Positions 1 to 6,648 of a stretch of 8,914 bases of DNA are shown here, piece by piece. Below the pieces are notes generated by a model that made no database searches, was not told the origin of the DNA, and was given only the letters and a program-made list of their open reading frames with translations. The translations under genes were made by a program, and so were the position numbers. The DNA is from an uncultured Aquimonas sp. (GTDB lineage Bacteria > Pseudomonadota > Gammaproteobacteria > Xanthomonadales > Xanthomonadaceae), in NCBI GenBank assembly GCA_946481615.1, contig CAMLOR010000127.1:1-8914 (forward strand), in the 5' to 3' direction. Position 1 is the first letter of the stretch. Each line of letters opens with the position of its first letter.

Positions 1-505
1 TCAGCGCGAGATAGACCTCGGTCAGCAGCTGCGCATCGAGCAGCGCGCCGTGCAGTTCGCGGTGCGAGTTGTCGACGCCGAAGCGCTTGCACAGCGCATC
101 GAGGCTGTTGCGCTGTCCGGGGAAGCGTTCGCGCGCCAGGCCCAGGGTGTCGAGCACGCGCGCATGATCGGAGACGCGTCCGCAGTGCGCGCCGCATTTC
201 GACAATTCGTTGTCGAGGAAGCCGACGTCGAAGGCCGCGTTGTGGATGACGAGTTCGGCATCGCGGATGAAGTCGAGGAATTCGTCGACGACTTCTTCGA
301 AGCGCGGCTTGTCGGCAAGGAATTCCAGCGTCAGGCCCGTGACTTCCTGCGCGCCGGGTTCGAAATCGCAGTCGGGCTTCAGATAGCGATGGAAGCGGCG
401 GCCGGTGGGACGGCGCTCCACCAGTTCGACGCAGCCGATCTCCACCACGCGGTTCTTCTCGAACGACAGGCCGGTGGTTTCGGTATCGAGCACGATCTGG
501 CGCAT
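1..505 (-). CDS. dnaQ: DNA polymerase III epsilon subunit (3'-5' proofreading exonuclease), 3' end cut by window
   Basis: Epsilon is the editing exonuclease of the replicative polymerase; it removes mismatched 3' ends and binds the alpha and theta subunits in the cytoplasm. The 168 residues visible contain all DEDDh exonuclease motifs: ExoI with D7 and E9 in DTETTG near the N-terminus, ExoII around NAAFD (D93), and ExoIII with H152 and D157 in HGALLDAQ. The reading frame runs off the left edge, so the C-terminal part that binds alpha (roughly 70 residues in E. coli) is missing. The ATG at 505-503 shares one base with the rnhA stop (TGATG), and a GAGG at 516-513, 7 nt upstream, is a good ribosome site inside the end of rnhA; both fix the start and imply coupled translation. 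In E. coli these two genes are divergent; here they point the same way. Identity is very secure. Confidence 0.97.
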   Translation of the reverse strand, partial: MRQIVLDTETTGLSFEKNRVVEIGCVELVERRPTGRRFHRYLKPDCDFEPGAQEVTGLTLEFLADKPRFEEVVDEFLDFIRDAELVIHNAAFDVGFLDNELSKCGAHCGRVSDHARVLDTLGLARERFPGQRNSLDALCKRFGVDNSHRELHGALLDAQLLTEVYLAL

Positions 506-963
506 CAGGCGGCCTCGGTCTTGAATTTCAGGGCTTCGGCGCGGGCGAGTGCGTCGACGCGTTCGTTGTCGGGATCGCCGGCGTGGCCGCGCACCCAGCG
601 CCAGTCGATCTCGTGCGGCTGCGTCGCCAGTTGCAGGCGCTGCCACAGATCCTGGTTCTTCACCGCGCTGCCGCCGGCCGTGCGCCAGCCGCGCCGGATC
701 CAGCCTGGCAGCCATTCGGTGATGCCCTGCCGCACGTATTGCGAATCGGTGGAGAGGATCACCTTGCACGGCGCGCGCAGCGCTTCGAGCGCCATGATGG
801 CCGCCATCAGCTCCATGCGATTGTTGGTGGTGAGCGTCTCGCCGCCTGCGATCTCGCGCTCCACTTTTCCGGCGCGCAGCAGCGCGGCCCAGCCGCCCGG
901 CCCCGGATTGCCGAGGCAGGCACCATCGGTGCTGATGGAAACCAGCTTGCGCGCAGGCGTCAT
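505..963 (-). CDS. rnhA: Ribonuclease HI
   Basis: RNase HI cuts the RNA strand of RNA-DNA hybrids, removing R-loops and primer remnants in the cytoplasm. The 152-residue product has the usual length of the E. coli type enzyme. It shows the four acidic metal ligands D13 ([14 protein letters not shown]), E51 (NNRMELMAA), D73 (STDSQYV) and D137 (NERVDALA), plus the active-site loop histidine H127 (VRGHAG), each three residues later than in E. coli. The basic handle segment around [13 protein letters not shown] is present. The ATG at 963-961 overlaps the stop of the upstream yafS-like gene (ATGA). No strong Shine-Dalgarno site precedes it, so translation is probably coupled. The same frame stays open far upstream to 2397, but that part is an antisense shadow of gloB and the methyltransferase region. 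It sits in a yafS-rnhA-dnaQ run. Confidence 0.97.
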   Translation of the reverse strand: MTPARKLVSISTDGACLGNPGPGGWAALLRAGKVEREIAGGETLTTNNRMELMAAIMALEALRAPCKVILSTDSQYVRQGITEWLPGWIRRGWRTAGGSAVKNQDLWQRLQLATQPHEIDWRWVRGHAGDPDNERVDALARAEALKFKTEAA

Positions 964-1649
964 GCGGTGGGCACGCCGGCGCCGATCGGCAGGGGCGCGC
1001 GCGAACGCAGCGGCGTCACGCCCGGGCGGCGCTTGCGCGCCAGCATCGCGTAGCCCGCGCGCAGGCCGGAAAACGCATCGCGTCCGGCGCGCGCGCGGTG
1101 CACGGTGTCGTCGAGCCAGGGCAGCACCGGGCCCACGCCGCGCTGCTGCACGATCTCGAAACCGGCGTCGCGCAGCCATTCGCGGGTGGACGCGGCCGAC
1201 ACCGCGCGCACGCCGGAGGTGCCCCAGCGCGCGCGCCAGGGCGAAAGGGGATTGAGTGCCACCATCAACAAGGCTCCTTCCGGCGTCAGCGCGCGCTCGG
1301 CTTCGGCGAGCAGCGCCGCCGGCGGCGCGTGCGCCTCGAACACGTGCAACAGATAGACGAGATCGACGCTCTCGCGCTGCAGCGGCAGCTCCGCGGCGCG
1401 GCAGCGCAGATCGCCCTGCAGCAGCTCGCGCGCGCTGCACAGGCGCACCACGGTCTGCAGCATGTTGCCCGAAAGCTCGGCCGGCGCCGCTTCGCAGACG
1501 CGCAGATACAGGCCGACCTGGCCGTAGCAGCCCGCCAGCAGCGGCAGCACCTGGCGCTGCTCCTCGCGCAGCAGGCGCTGCGCCAGCGGCGTGGCGAACC
1601 AGCCGACACCGGGCGGGTCGGGTTGACGTGCTGCGGCGGGAACCGGCAT
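960..1649 (-). CDS. yafS: YafS-type SAM-dependent methyltransferase-like protein
   Basis: The 229-residue protein looks like the YafS family, a Methyltransf_11-like protein of unknown substrate that sits between gloB and rnhA in E. coli as here. Features recalled from E. coli YafS that are visible: an N-terminal hydrophobic/aromatic segment ([14 protein letters not shown], about 14-27), the central ADLPL-like strand (AELPL, 86-90), a motif near [13 protein letters not shown] (95-107), a helix with AERAL then [14 protein letters not shown] (125-138), VLPWLDD (175-181) and a basic tail with ARKRRPG (204-210). The canonical glycine-rich SAM motif I is degenerate ([12 protein letters not shown], 38-49), so catalytic activity is uncertain. 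The ATG at 1649-1647 is chosen because an earlier in-frame ATG at 1739 would overlap gloB; no strong ribosome site is seen. Its stop overlaps the rnhA start by 4 nt. Symbol rests on synteny and motif resemblance. Confidence 0.82.
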   Translation of the reverse strand: MPVPAAARQPDPPGVGWFATPLAQRLLREEQRQVLPLLAGCYGQVGLYLRVCEAAPAELSGNMLQTVVRLCSARELLQGDLRCRAAELPLQRESVDLVYLLHVFEAHAPPAALLAEAERALTPEGALLMVALNPLSPWRARWGTSGVRAVSAASTREWLRDAGFEIVQQRGVGPVLPWLDDTVHRARAGRDAFSGLRAGYAMLARKRRPGVTPLRSRAPLPIGAGVPTA

Positions 1650-1689
1650 GGTGTGGCGATTGTGCGGCAAAGCGCCGTCGTGTTGGAAC

Positions 1690-1695
1690 GGGGGA
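1690..1695 (+). promoter_or_regulatory. Ribosome binding site deciding the gloB TTG start
   Basis: A purine run GGGGGA lies 6 nt before the TTG at 1702. It supports TTG rather than the in-frame ATG at 1648, which has no comparable site and would overlap the divergent gene. Confidence 0.55.
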
Positions 1696-1701
1696 CGGCC
1701 C

Positions 1702-2466
1702 TTGCTCTCGCTGCATGCCCTGCCGGCCTTCGACGACAATTACATCTGGGCGCTGGCCACGGCCGATGGCCGCGCGATCGTGGTCGATCCCGGACAATCG
1801 GCACCGGTGCTGGCTTCGGGCCTGACGCCGGTGGCGATCCTGCTGACCCACCACCATGCCGACCACATCGGCGGCACGCAGGCCCTGCTGGAGCGCTGGG
1901 ACGTGCCCGTGCATGCGCCGGATGACGAGCGCATCACGGTTCGCCGCCACACCGTGCGCGAAGGTGCGCGCGTGCGCATTGCCGAGGCCGGCGCGGAGTT
2001 CGACGTGATGGAAGTACCCGGACACACCCGCAGCCACATCGCCTTCGCCGGCATGGGGCATCTGTTCTGCGGCGACACGCTGTTCAGCCTCGGCTGCGGT
2101 CGCCTGTTCGAAGGCACGCCGGCGCAGATGCTGCGCTCGCTCGACCGCCTGGCCGCGTTGCCGGGCGAAACACGCGTGTGCTGCGGGCACGAGTACACAT
2201 TGGCGAATGCGCGCTTCGCGTGCGAGGTCGAGCCCGCCAACGAATCCCTGCGGTCGCACTTCGAGCGGGCCCAGGCGCAGCGCACGCGCGGAGAAGCGAC
2301 CTTGCCTTCGACGATCGCGCAGGAGCGCGCTGCCAATCCCTTCCTGCGCGTGCGCGAACCGGCGGTGATCGAAGCCGCAGCGCGCCAGCTCGGCCACGCC
2401 CCCGCCGACGACGTCGAAACCTTCGCGGCGATCCGCCGCTGGAAAGACGGGTTCCGCGCGGCATGA
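1702..2466 (+). CDS. gloB: Hydroxyacylglutathione hydrolase (glyoxalase II)
   Basis: GloB hydrolyses S-D-lactoylglutathione to D-lactate and glutathione, the second step of methylglyoxal detoxification in the cytoplasm. It is a metallo-beta-lactamase-fold enzyme with two metals. Counted from the TTG start, the metal-binding motif THHHADH is at 49-55 (H50, H52, D54, H55), followed by H108 in GHTRSH, bridging D125 in CGDT and H163 in CGHEYT. The C-terminal glyoxalase II domain is recognisable from [13 protein letters not shown] onward. The typical opening PAFDDNYIW begins at residue 8, so starting at TTG 1702 gives 254 residues, the normal family length. An ATG at 1648 in frame would add 18 atypical residues and overlap the divergent yafS start. 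The stop overlaps a candidate mltD ATG (ATGA), consistent with co-transcription. No gloA is in the window. Identity is secure; the start is likely. Confidence 0.95.
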   Translation: MLSLHALPAFDDNYIWALATADGRAIVVDPGQSAPVLASGLTPVAILLTHHHADHIGGTQALLERWDVPVHAPDDERITVRRHTVREGARVRIAEAGAEFDVMEVPGHTRSHIAFAGMGHLFCGDTLFSLGCGRLFEGTPAQMLRSLDRLAALPGETRVCCGHEYTLANARFACEVEPANESLRSHFERAQAQRTRGEATLPSTIAQERAANPFLRVREPAVIEAAARQLGHAPADDVETFAAIRRWKDGFRAA

Positions 2467-3881
2467 AGGCGGTGAGGCACGGGTTCGACAGGCTCACCCC
2501 GAACGGGGATCGCGGGGCGCAGCTCGCATCGTGCGGGGTCCGCGCGTCGATATGCCCGCCGCTCGCATGGCCCACGCCCCGCAATCCCGTTGCCGACATT
2601 CCGGCTTGCCCCACTCCCGTTCGCGGTGAGCCTGTCGAACCGCAGTCGACACGCGCGCGGCTCGCGCGCTTCGCGTGCTGCGTAGCCACCGCCCTGTTGC
2701 TGGCGGCCTGCCAGCCGGTGCCCGTGCGGCAGACTCCGCCCGCTCCCGTCGAGCCGGCTCCCGCGGCACAACCTGCCGAGCCACAGGTCGCGGCGAAATC
2801 CGAGCGCAAAAAGAAATCGAAGAAGCCGAAAGCCCCGGAAAAATCCGCACAGACGCCGACACCGGCTTCGCCTCCGCCGATGACCGGCAACGCGGTGTTC
2901 GCACGCCTCGTCGACCGCTTCGCCGATCCGCCCTGCGTGCAGGACCGCGTGGTGCAGCGCTGGGAGCGCCTCTACACCGGCTATCCGCCACGCTTCTCGG
3001 CCAGCCTCGAGGCCGTGTTGCCGCTGATCGCGCTGGTGCTGGAGGAGATCGAGACGCACGGCCTGCCCGGCGAATTCGCGCTGCTGCCCATCGTCGAAAG
3101 CTGGTATCGCCCCGACGCGCATCACGCCGGTGCCGCCGGCATGTGGCAGTTCACCGCCTCGACCGCGAAGCTCAACGGCCTGCGCATCGTGCCGGGCTTC
3201 GACGAACGCCTCGCGCCGCAGGCCGCCACGCGCGCCGCGATGCGCTATCTGGGCCTGCTCTACAACCGCTTCGGCGACTGGAAGCTCGCCGACATGGCCT
3301 ACAACGCCGGCGACAACCGCCTGCAGCGCGCCATCGCGCGCCAGCCCGACGCCGCCGCCTCGGCCAGCGCTCACCTGCCGCCGGGCCTGTCGATGACGAC
3401 CTACGAGCATCTGGCCAAGATCCAGGCGCTGGCCTGCATCGTGGCGCAGCCCGGACGCTTCGGCGTCACGCTGCCGGCCGGCGCGCTCGAACCGCTGCAC
3501 GTGGTGCAGGCTCCGTCTTCCGCCGATTCGATCGAGTCCGTCGCGCGCCTGGCCGGCATGGACGGGCGCGTGCTGCGCCGGCTCAACCCGGCCTTCGCGC
3601 AGGGCCGCATCGCGCGCGCTGCGCCGCGCGAGGTGCTGATGCCGGCCTCCGCGATGCAGCGCCTGCAATCGCCGCAGCTGGCCGTCAACGACACCGCACC
3701 GCCGCCGTCCGCCGCCGCCGCAGACGCGCCCGCGGCGCGCGAATACGTGATCCGCCGCGGCGACACGCTGGGCGCCATCGCGCAGCGCGCCGGCGTCTCG
3801 CTGAAGAACCTGCTGCGATGGAACGGCCTCGACGTGCGCGCCGTGATCCGCCCCGGCCAGGTGCTGCGGCTGGAAGACTGA
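2463..3881 (+). CDS. mltD: Membrane-bound lytic murein transglycosylase D-like lipoprotein (start uncertain)
   Basis: MltD-type enzymes cleave peptidoglycan between MurNAc and GlcNAc, leaving 1,6-anhydro ends, and are anchored to the outer membrane by lipid. The order is a signal-like stretch [15 protein letters not shown] with lipidation cysteine at residue 83, a Pro/Lys-rich linker ([17 protein letters not shown]), an SLT lysozyme-like domain with catalytic glutamate E212 in LLPIVESW and the AGMWQF and DMAYNAGDN signatures, and a C-terminal LysM at 427-472 ([20 protein letters not shown]). A weak, degenerate LysM-like stretch ([20 protein letters not shown]) precedes it. In E. coli mltD also adjoins gloB. 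The start is odd: the only in-frame ATG/GTG codons shortly before the lipobox are ATG 2463 (overlapping the gloB stop) and GTG 2472, which put a palindromic element inside the coding frame and the cysteine far from the N-terminus. A TTG at 2697 would leave almost no signal peptide. Function is secure; N-terminus is not. Confidence 0.88.
   Translation: MKAVRHGFDRLTPNGDRGAQLASCGVRASICPPLAWPTPRNPVADIPACPTPVRGEPVEPQSTRARLARFACCVATALLLAACQPVPVRQTPPAPVEPAPAAQPAEPQVAAKSERKKKSKKPKAPEKSAQTPTPASPPPMTGNAVFARLVDRFADPPCVQDRVVQRWERLYTGYPPRFSASLEAVLPLIALVLEEIETHGLPGEFALLPIVESWYRPDAHHAGAAGMWQFTASTAKLNGLRIVPGFDERLAPQAATRAAMRYLGLLYNRFGDWKLADMAYNAGDNRLQRAIARQPDAAASASAHLPPGLSMTTYEHLAKIQALACIVAQPGRFGVTLPAGALEPLHVVQAPSSADSIESVARLAGMDGRVLRRLNPAFAQGRIARAAPREVLMPASAMQRLQSPQLAVNDTAPPPSAAAADAPAAREYVIRRGDTLGAIAQRAGVSLKNLLRWNGLDVRAVIRPGQVLRLED
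2481..2641. repeat. REP doublet / MITE-like element with 26-nt inverted ends
   Basis: Positions 2482-2507 (beginning GGTTCGACAGGCTCACC) and 2616-2641 are inverted copies matching at 25 of 26 positions. Just inside, 2504-2519 and 2575-2589 form a second, imperfect inverted pair rich in GGGGCG/CGCCCC. Each end also has a short self-palindrome (GTTCG...CGAAC at 2483-2487 and 2500-2504). The GTTCGACAGGCTCACC core is, from memory, a repeat scattered through several proteobacterial genomes; copy number here cannot be seen. The element carries no gene. It lies between the end of gloB and the mltD lipoprotein signal, and stays open in the mltD frame. Confidence 0.75.
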
Positions 3882-3913
3882 ACGCCGCGGCGGCACACTA
3901 GCGCCCTTCTTCC

Positions 3914-3918
3914 GGAGG
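3914..3918 (+). promoter_or_regulatory. Strong Shine-Dalgarno site of fabI
   Basis: GGAGG lies 9 nt before the ATG at 3928 in the 46-nt gap after mltD. It fixes the fabI start and suggests efficient independent translation. No convincing -10/-35 pair was found in the gap, so read-through from mltD or a promoter inside mltD is possible. Confidence 0.8.
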
Positions 3919-3927
3919 GTACACGCC

Positions 3928-4713
3928 ATGGGATTCCTGGACGGCAAGCGCGCGCTCATCGTCGGCATCGCGAGCCAGCGCTCGATCGCGAGCGGCATCG
4001 CCGAGGCGATGACGGCGCAGGGCGCGCAACTCGCCTTCACCTATCAGAACGAAAAACTCAAATCGCGCGTGGAGGAGGCCGCGCAAGCCGCCGGCTCCGA
4101 TATCGTGCTGCCGCTCGACGTCGGCTCCGACGAGCAGATCGACAACGTGTTCGCCGAACTCGGCAAACGCTGGGACGGCTTCGACATCCTCGTGCACTCG
4201 GTGGGCTTCGCGCCGCGCGAGGCCATCGAAGGCGAATTCCTCGACGGCCTCACGCGCGAGAACTTCAAGATCGCGCACGACATCTCGAGCTACAGCCTGG
4301 CCGCGCTCGCCAAGGCCGCGCGCCCGATGATGAAGGGTCGGGGCGGCAGCATCCTCACGCTGAGCTACCTCGGCGCCGAGCGCGCGCTCGCCAACTACAA
4401 CGTGATGGGCCTGGCGAAAGCCAGCCTCGAGGCCTGCGTGCGCTACCTGGCGCTCAACCTCGGCCCCGAAGGCACGCGCGTCAACGCGATCTCCGCCGGC
4501 CCGATCAAGACGCTCGCCGCCGCCGGCATCGCCAACTTCCGCAAGATGCTGGGCCACGTCGAAGACCACGCCCCGCTGCGCCGCAGCGTCACCATCGAGG
4601 ACGTCGGCAACGTCGCCGCCTTCCTGTGTTCGGACCTCGCCGCGGGCGTCACCGGCGAGATCACCTACGTCGATGCGGGCTACAACATCCTGGGCATGAC
4701 CGGCATCGAGTGA
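3928..4713 (+). CDS. fabI: Enoyl-[acyl-carrier-protein] reductase (NADH)
   Basis: FabI reduces the trans-2-enoyl-ACP double bond in the last step of each fatty-acid elongation cycle, in the cytoplasm as a tetramer. It is a 261-residue short-chain dehydrogenase-fold protein, the usual length. Visible motifs are the FabI-type nucleotide site [13 protein letters not shown] (13-25), the HSVGF segment (90-94; G93 aligns with the E. coli residue linked to triclosan resistance), and the catalytic Y147 and Y157-x6-K164 in [19 protein letters not shown]. The substrate loop with [16 protein letters not shown] (189-204) and the C-terminal [10 protein letters not shown] are typical. An intact G93 and F204 predict the ordinary triclosan-sensitive type, by analogy only. 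It starts 46 nt after mltD with a strong ribosome site and is followed 4 nt later by a VOC gene, so those two are probably co-transcribed. Confidence 0.97.
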   Translation: MGFLDGKRALIVGIASQRSIASGIAEAMTAQGAQLAFTYQNEKLKSRVEEAAQAAGSDIVLPLDVGSDEQIDNVFAELGKRWDGFDILVHSVGFAPREAIEGEFLDGLTRENFKIAHDISSYSLAALAKAARPMMKGRGGSILTLSYLGAERALANYNVMGLAKASLEACVRYLALNLGPEGTRVNAISAGPIKTLAAAGIANFRKMLGHVEDHAPLRRSVTIEDVGNVAAFLCSDLAAGVTGEITYVDAGYNILGMTGIE

Positions 4714-4717
4714 AGCC

Positions 4718-5104
4718 ATGATCGATCACACCGGCGTGAGCGTTTCCGACGGCGCGCGCAGCCGTGCATTCTACGAGAAGGCCTTGGCACCGCTCGGCTA
4801 TGCGGTGCTCAAGGTGGTGCCGCCGGAATTCACCGGCGGCATCATGGTGCTCGGCATGGGCGTGCCGCCCCGGCCGGATTTCTGGTTGCACGAAGGCGAG
4901 CCGCAGCGGCCGCACGTGCACATCGCGTTCCGCGCCGACAGCCGCGCGGTGGTCGATGCGTTCTACGCCGCCGCGATCGAGGCGGGCGGGCGCGACAACG
5001 GCGCACCCGGCCCGCGCCCGCACTATCACGCCGACTACTACGGCGCCTTCGTGCTCGACCCCGACGGCCACAACATCGAAGCCTGCTGCCACTGCGCGGA
5101 ATGA
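4718..5104 (+). CDS. VOC-superfamily (glyoxalase/bleomycin-resistance/dioxygenase fold) protein
   Basis: The 128-residue protein has the two beta-alpha-beta-beta-beta units of the vicinal-oxygen-chelate fold. The opening IDHTGVSVSDGARSRAFYEKAL is the typical start of glyoxalase-like proteins, and it ends with DPDGHNIEACCH (114-125). Candidate metal ligands are H4, H66 or H68 in PHVHIAF, and E121. These resemble a single-metal VOC enzyme, but the substrate cannot be told from sequence: lactoylglutathione lyase, a fosfomycin/bleomycin-type resistance protein and a dioxygenase-like member all share this fold, and it lacks the longer regions of classical GloA. The ATG is 4 nt after the fabI stop with only a weak purine-rich ribosome site (GAGTGAAG), suggesting coupling to fabI. 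The stop is 1 nt from the stop of the convergent cytochrome gene. Confidence 0.88.
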   Translation: MIDHTGVSVSDGARSRAFYEKALAPLGYAVLKVVPPEFTGGIMVLGMGVPPRPDFWLHEGEPQRPHVHIAFRADSRAVVDAFYAAAIEAGGRDNGAPGPRPHYHADYYGAFVLDPDGHNIEACCHCAE

Positions 5105-5105
5105 T

Positions 5106-5666
5106 TCACTGCGCCGCCGGCACCGCCGGCGGGCGCGGCTCGGGCACGCGGTTCTTCACCGCCGGCACCGACTGCAGATAGGCGAACACCGCGCGCAGAT
5201 CCTCGTCGGTGAGGTTGCGGTAGGCCGGAATCGGCATCGGCGGCAGCACCGCACGGCCGCGGCCGAGGTGCCTGCCGGTGCGGATCGTGTCGCGGAAATT
5301 CTCGAAGGTCCATTTGCCCAGGCCCGTGTCGGCATCGGGCGTGAGGTTGGCGGTGAAGCTCGTGCCCCACGGACCGTTCCAGGCCGTGAAGGTGGCGCTC
5401 GCCACCGCCATCCACGGGCCTTCCGGCAACGTCGGCGCCGGCGGCATGTCGAGCGTTTCGGGATGGCCCGAAAGCATGCGCGCCATGTCGCGGTCGGGAC
5501 CGTGCTCGGTCATCACCATCGGCGTGTGGCAGTCATGGCAGCCGAGCGTGTCGACGAGATAGTTGCCGCGCTTGGCGAGCGCGGCGTCCTGCGCGTGCAG
5601 CGTGCCGGCGGCGGCGAGCGCCAGCGTGGCGGCGGCGAGGGTTTCAACGAGGTATCGCGGTTTCAT
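5106..5666 (-). CDS. Periplasmic monoheme cytochrome c
   Basis: The 186-residue product begins with a Sec signal peptide (MKPRYLVETL then an Ala/Leu core to about residue 25, likely cut after LHA), so it is exported. A single heme c site, C43-H-D-C46-H47, follows GNYLVDTLG, and M144 in LPPMPIPAYRNLT is the likely sixth ligand. The final helix DEDLRAVFAYLQSVPAVKN is typical of class I cytochromes. It resembles the small cytochromes that carry electrons to or from periplasmic dehydrogenases and diheme partners; its partner is unknown. The ATG at 5666 is chosen over one at 5702 because the signal peptide starts there and GGAG (5677-5674) lies 7 nt upstream. The start lies 23 nt inside the upstream diheme gene, so the two are translationally linked. 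Confidence 0.9.
   Translation of the reverse strand: MKPRYLVETLAAATLALAAAGTLHAQDAALAKRGNYLVDTLGCHDCHTPMVMTEHGPDRDMARMLSGHPETLDMPPAPTLPEGPWMAVASATFTAWNGPWGTSFTANLTPDADTGLGKWTFENFRDTIRTGRHLGRGRAVLPPMPIPAYRNLTDEDLRAVFAYLQSVPAVKNRVPEPRPPAVPAAQ
5114..5132. terminator. Candidate hairpin at the fabI-VOC / cytochrome convergence
   Basis: CCGCCGGC and GCCGGCGG form a perfect 8-bp stem with an ACC loop, 10 nt past the VOC stop and inside the last codons of the cytochrome gene. No T-run follows on either strand, so it may only slow the polymerase or act with Rho. With only 1 nt between the two stops it is the sole terminator-like structure there. Confidence 0.3.
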
Positions 5667-6648
5667 CTTGCAACTCCGGGAGGGTGTCGATCCATCGACC
5701 AATCAGGGCCAGGGCGTCGTCGTCCGGCACGCCGCTGCCCAGCGGCGGCATGCGGGTGAAAGGATTGGTGCTGCGCATGCGCTGCAGCACGAGGCTCGCG
5801 GCGGCGTCGCCCGGCTGCACGTAGCCGGCCTGCGCGCCCGCCATGCGCGGACGACCCGCGAGCAGGCTCTCGAGCGCTGCGCGCGGCGCATCGGGCCGCC
5901 ACGCCAGCGCAAGATCGACCGGCACCGCCGCGGCGCTGCCACCTCCGGCGGCGTGGCAATGGCCGCAGTTGCCGTGGAAGTAGCCCAGCACCGCGCGCTC
6001 CTGCGGCGAACGCGCGTCGATGCGCGGCGTGCCGCCGGGCCAGTTCGCGAGCAGGCCGTCGCGCTGCAGCGTGTCCAGATCGAGTTCTTCGTCGGCCGGC
6101 GTTTCGGCGTGCGGCGCCAGCGGATCGCGCACAGGCGAAAGCTGCAGCGCGCTCACGCCCAGGACCGGCGTGGCGGAGGTGTCGTGGCAGGCGAGGCAAT
6201 CGCCGCGCGAAGGCACGGTATAGCGGCCGCCGGGTGCGCCTTCGACCGCGAGCGTGGCGCCCGGTTCGGGCGCGAGGCGCGCCTGCGTGCCTTCGGCATT
6301 CCAGAGGTAGGTGGCGAAGCGCCAGGAGCCGTCGGGCAGGCGCTCGATGTAGCGCGTCTCCACCGGCCGGCCGTGCGAGAACTGCTTCCACAGCCGTGTG
6401 CCGGGGGGGAATTCCCACGCGCCCGCCTCGCGCGCGTCGATCGCCGCCCGCGCTGGCAGGCGCAGCCAGCGCTGCTTGCGCGCGCCGTCGGACCACAGCG
6501 GATATTGCGGCGAATACGGCCGCGCCTCGGGATGCACGCGCGCCATCGCCGCATCGGCGTAAAGGCCGGTCTGCGCGAGGGTTTCAGGCAACGGGGGCGG
6601 AGCCGCCGCGAGCGCCGCGGCGAACACCGCGAGCGACAACGGGGCCAT
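5644..6648 (-). CDS. Diheme c-type cytochrome, SO2930-like family
   Basis: The 334-residue protein has a short signal-like N-terminus (MAPLSLAVFAAALAAAPP) and two heme c motifs: C151-L-A-C-H155 and C228-G-H-C-H232. Possible axial methionines include M300 in FTRMPPLGS. The N-terminal half carries the segments LAQTGLYADAAM, ARPYSPQYPLWSDGARKQRWL, WEFPPGTRLWKQF and WRFATYLWN, which I recall from the SO2930/HNE_0200 family of diheme cytochromes of unknown physiological role (not searched). The first heme follows YTVPSRGDCLACH and the second LGYFHGNCGHCH. The ATG at 6648 has GGAGG at 6660-6656, 7 nt upstream. Its end overlaps the monoheme cytochrome start by 23 nt. The family is often described next to a beta-helix protein; none is seen here. 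Export and heme binding are firm, electron partner unknown. Confidence 0.88.
   Translation of the reverse strand: MAPLSLAVFAAALAAAPPPLPETLAQTGLYADAAMARVHPEARPYSPQYPLWSDGARKQRWLRLPARAAIDAREAGAWEFPPGTRLWKQFSHGRPVETRYIERLPDGSWRFATYLWNAEGTQARLAPEPGATLAVEGAPGGRYTVPSRGDCLACHDTSATPVLGVSALQLSPVRDPLAPHAETPADEELDLDTLQRDGLLANWPGGTPRIDARSPQERAVLGYFHGNCGHCHAAGGGSAAAVPVDLALAWRPDAPRAALESLLAGRPRMAGAQAGYVQPGDAAASLVLQRMRSTNPFTRMPPLGSGVPDDDALALIGRWIDTLPELQDETAIPR

Noticed and set aside
50..1255. 401-codon plus-strand open frame opposite dnaQ and rnhA
   Set aside because: The opposite strand encodes intact exonuclease and RNase H motifs; the plus-strand translation turns into Arg/Ala-rich sequence without a domain.
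1623..1651. TTGACG with a downstream CATGGT as a gloB promoter
   Set aside because: The -35 is good but the -10 match is only 3 of 6 and the box lies inside the yafS 5' end; too weak to call.
1664..1700. Minus-strand CACAAT as a yafS -10 box
   Set aside because: No acceptable -35 hexamer at 16-18 nt and the transcript would start almost at the ATG.
1740..4040. 766-codon minus-strand open frame across gloB, mltD and the fabI start
   Set aside because: It is antisense to three well-identified genes and has the composition of a frame shadow; it has no motif and no ribosome site.
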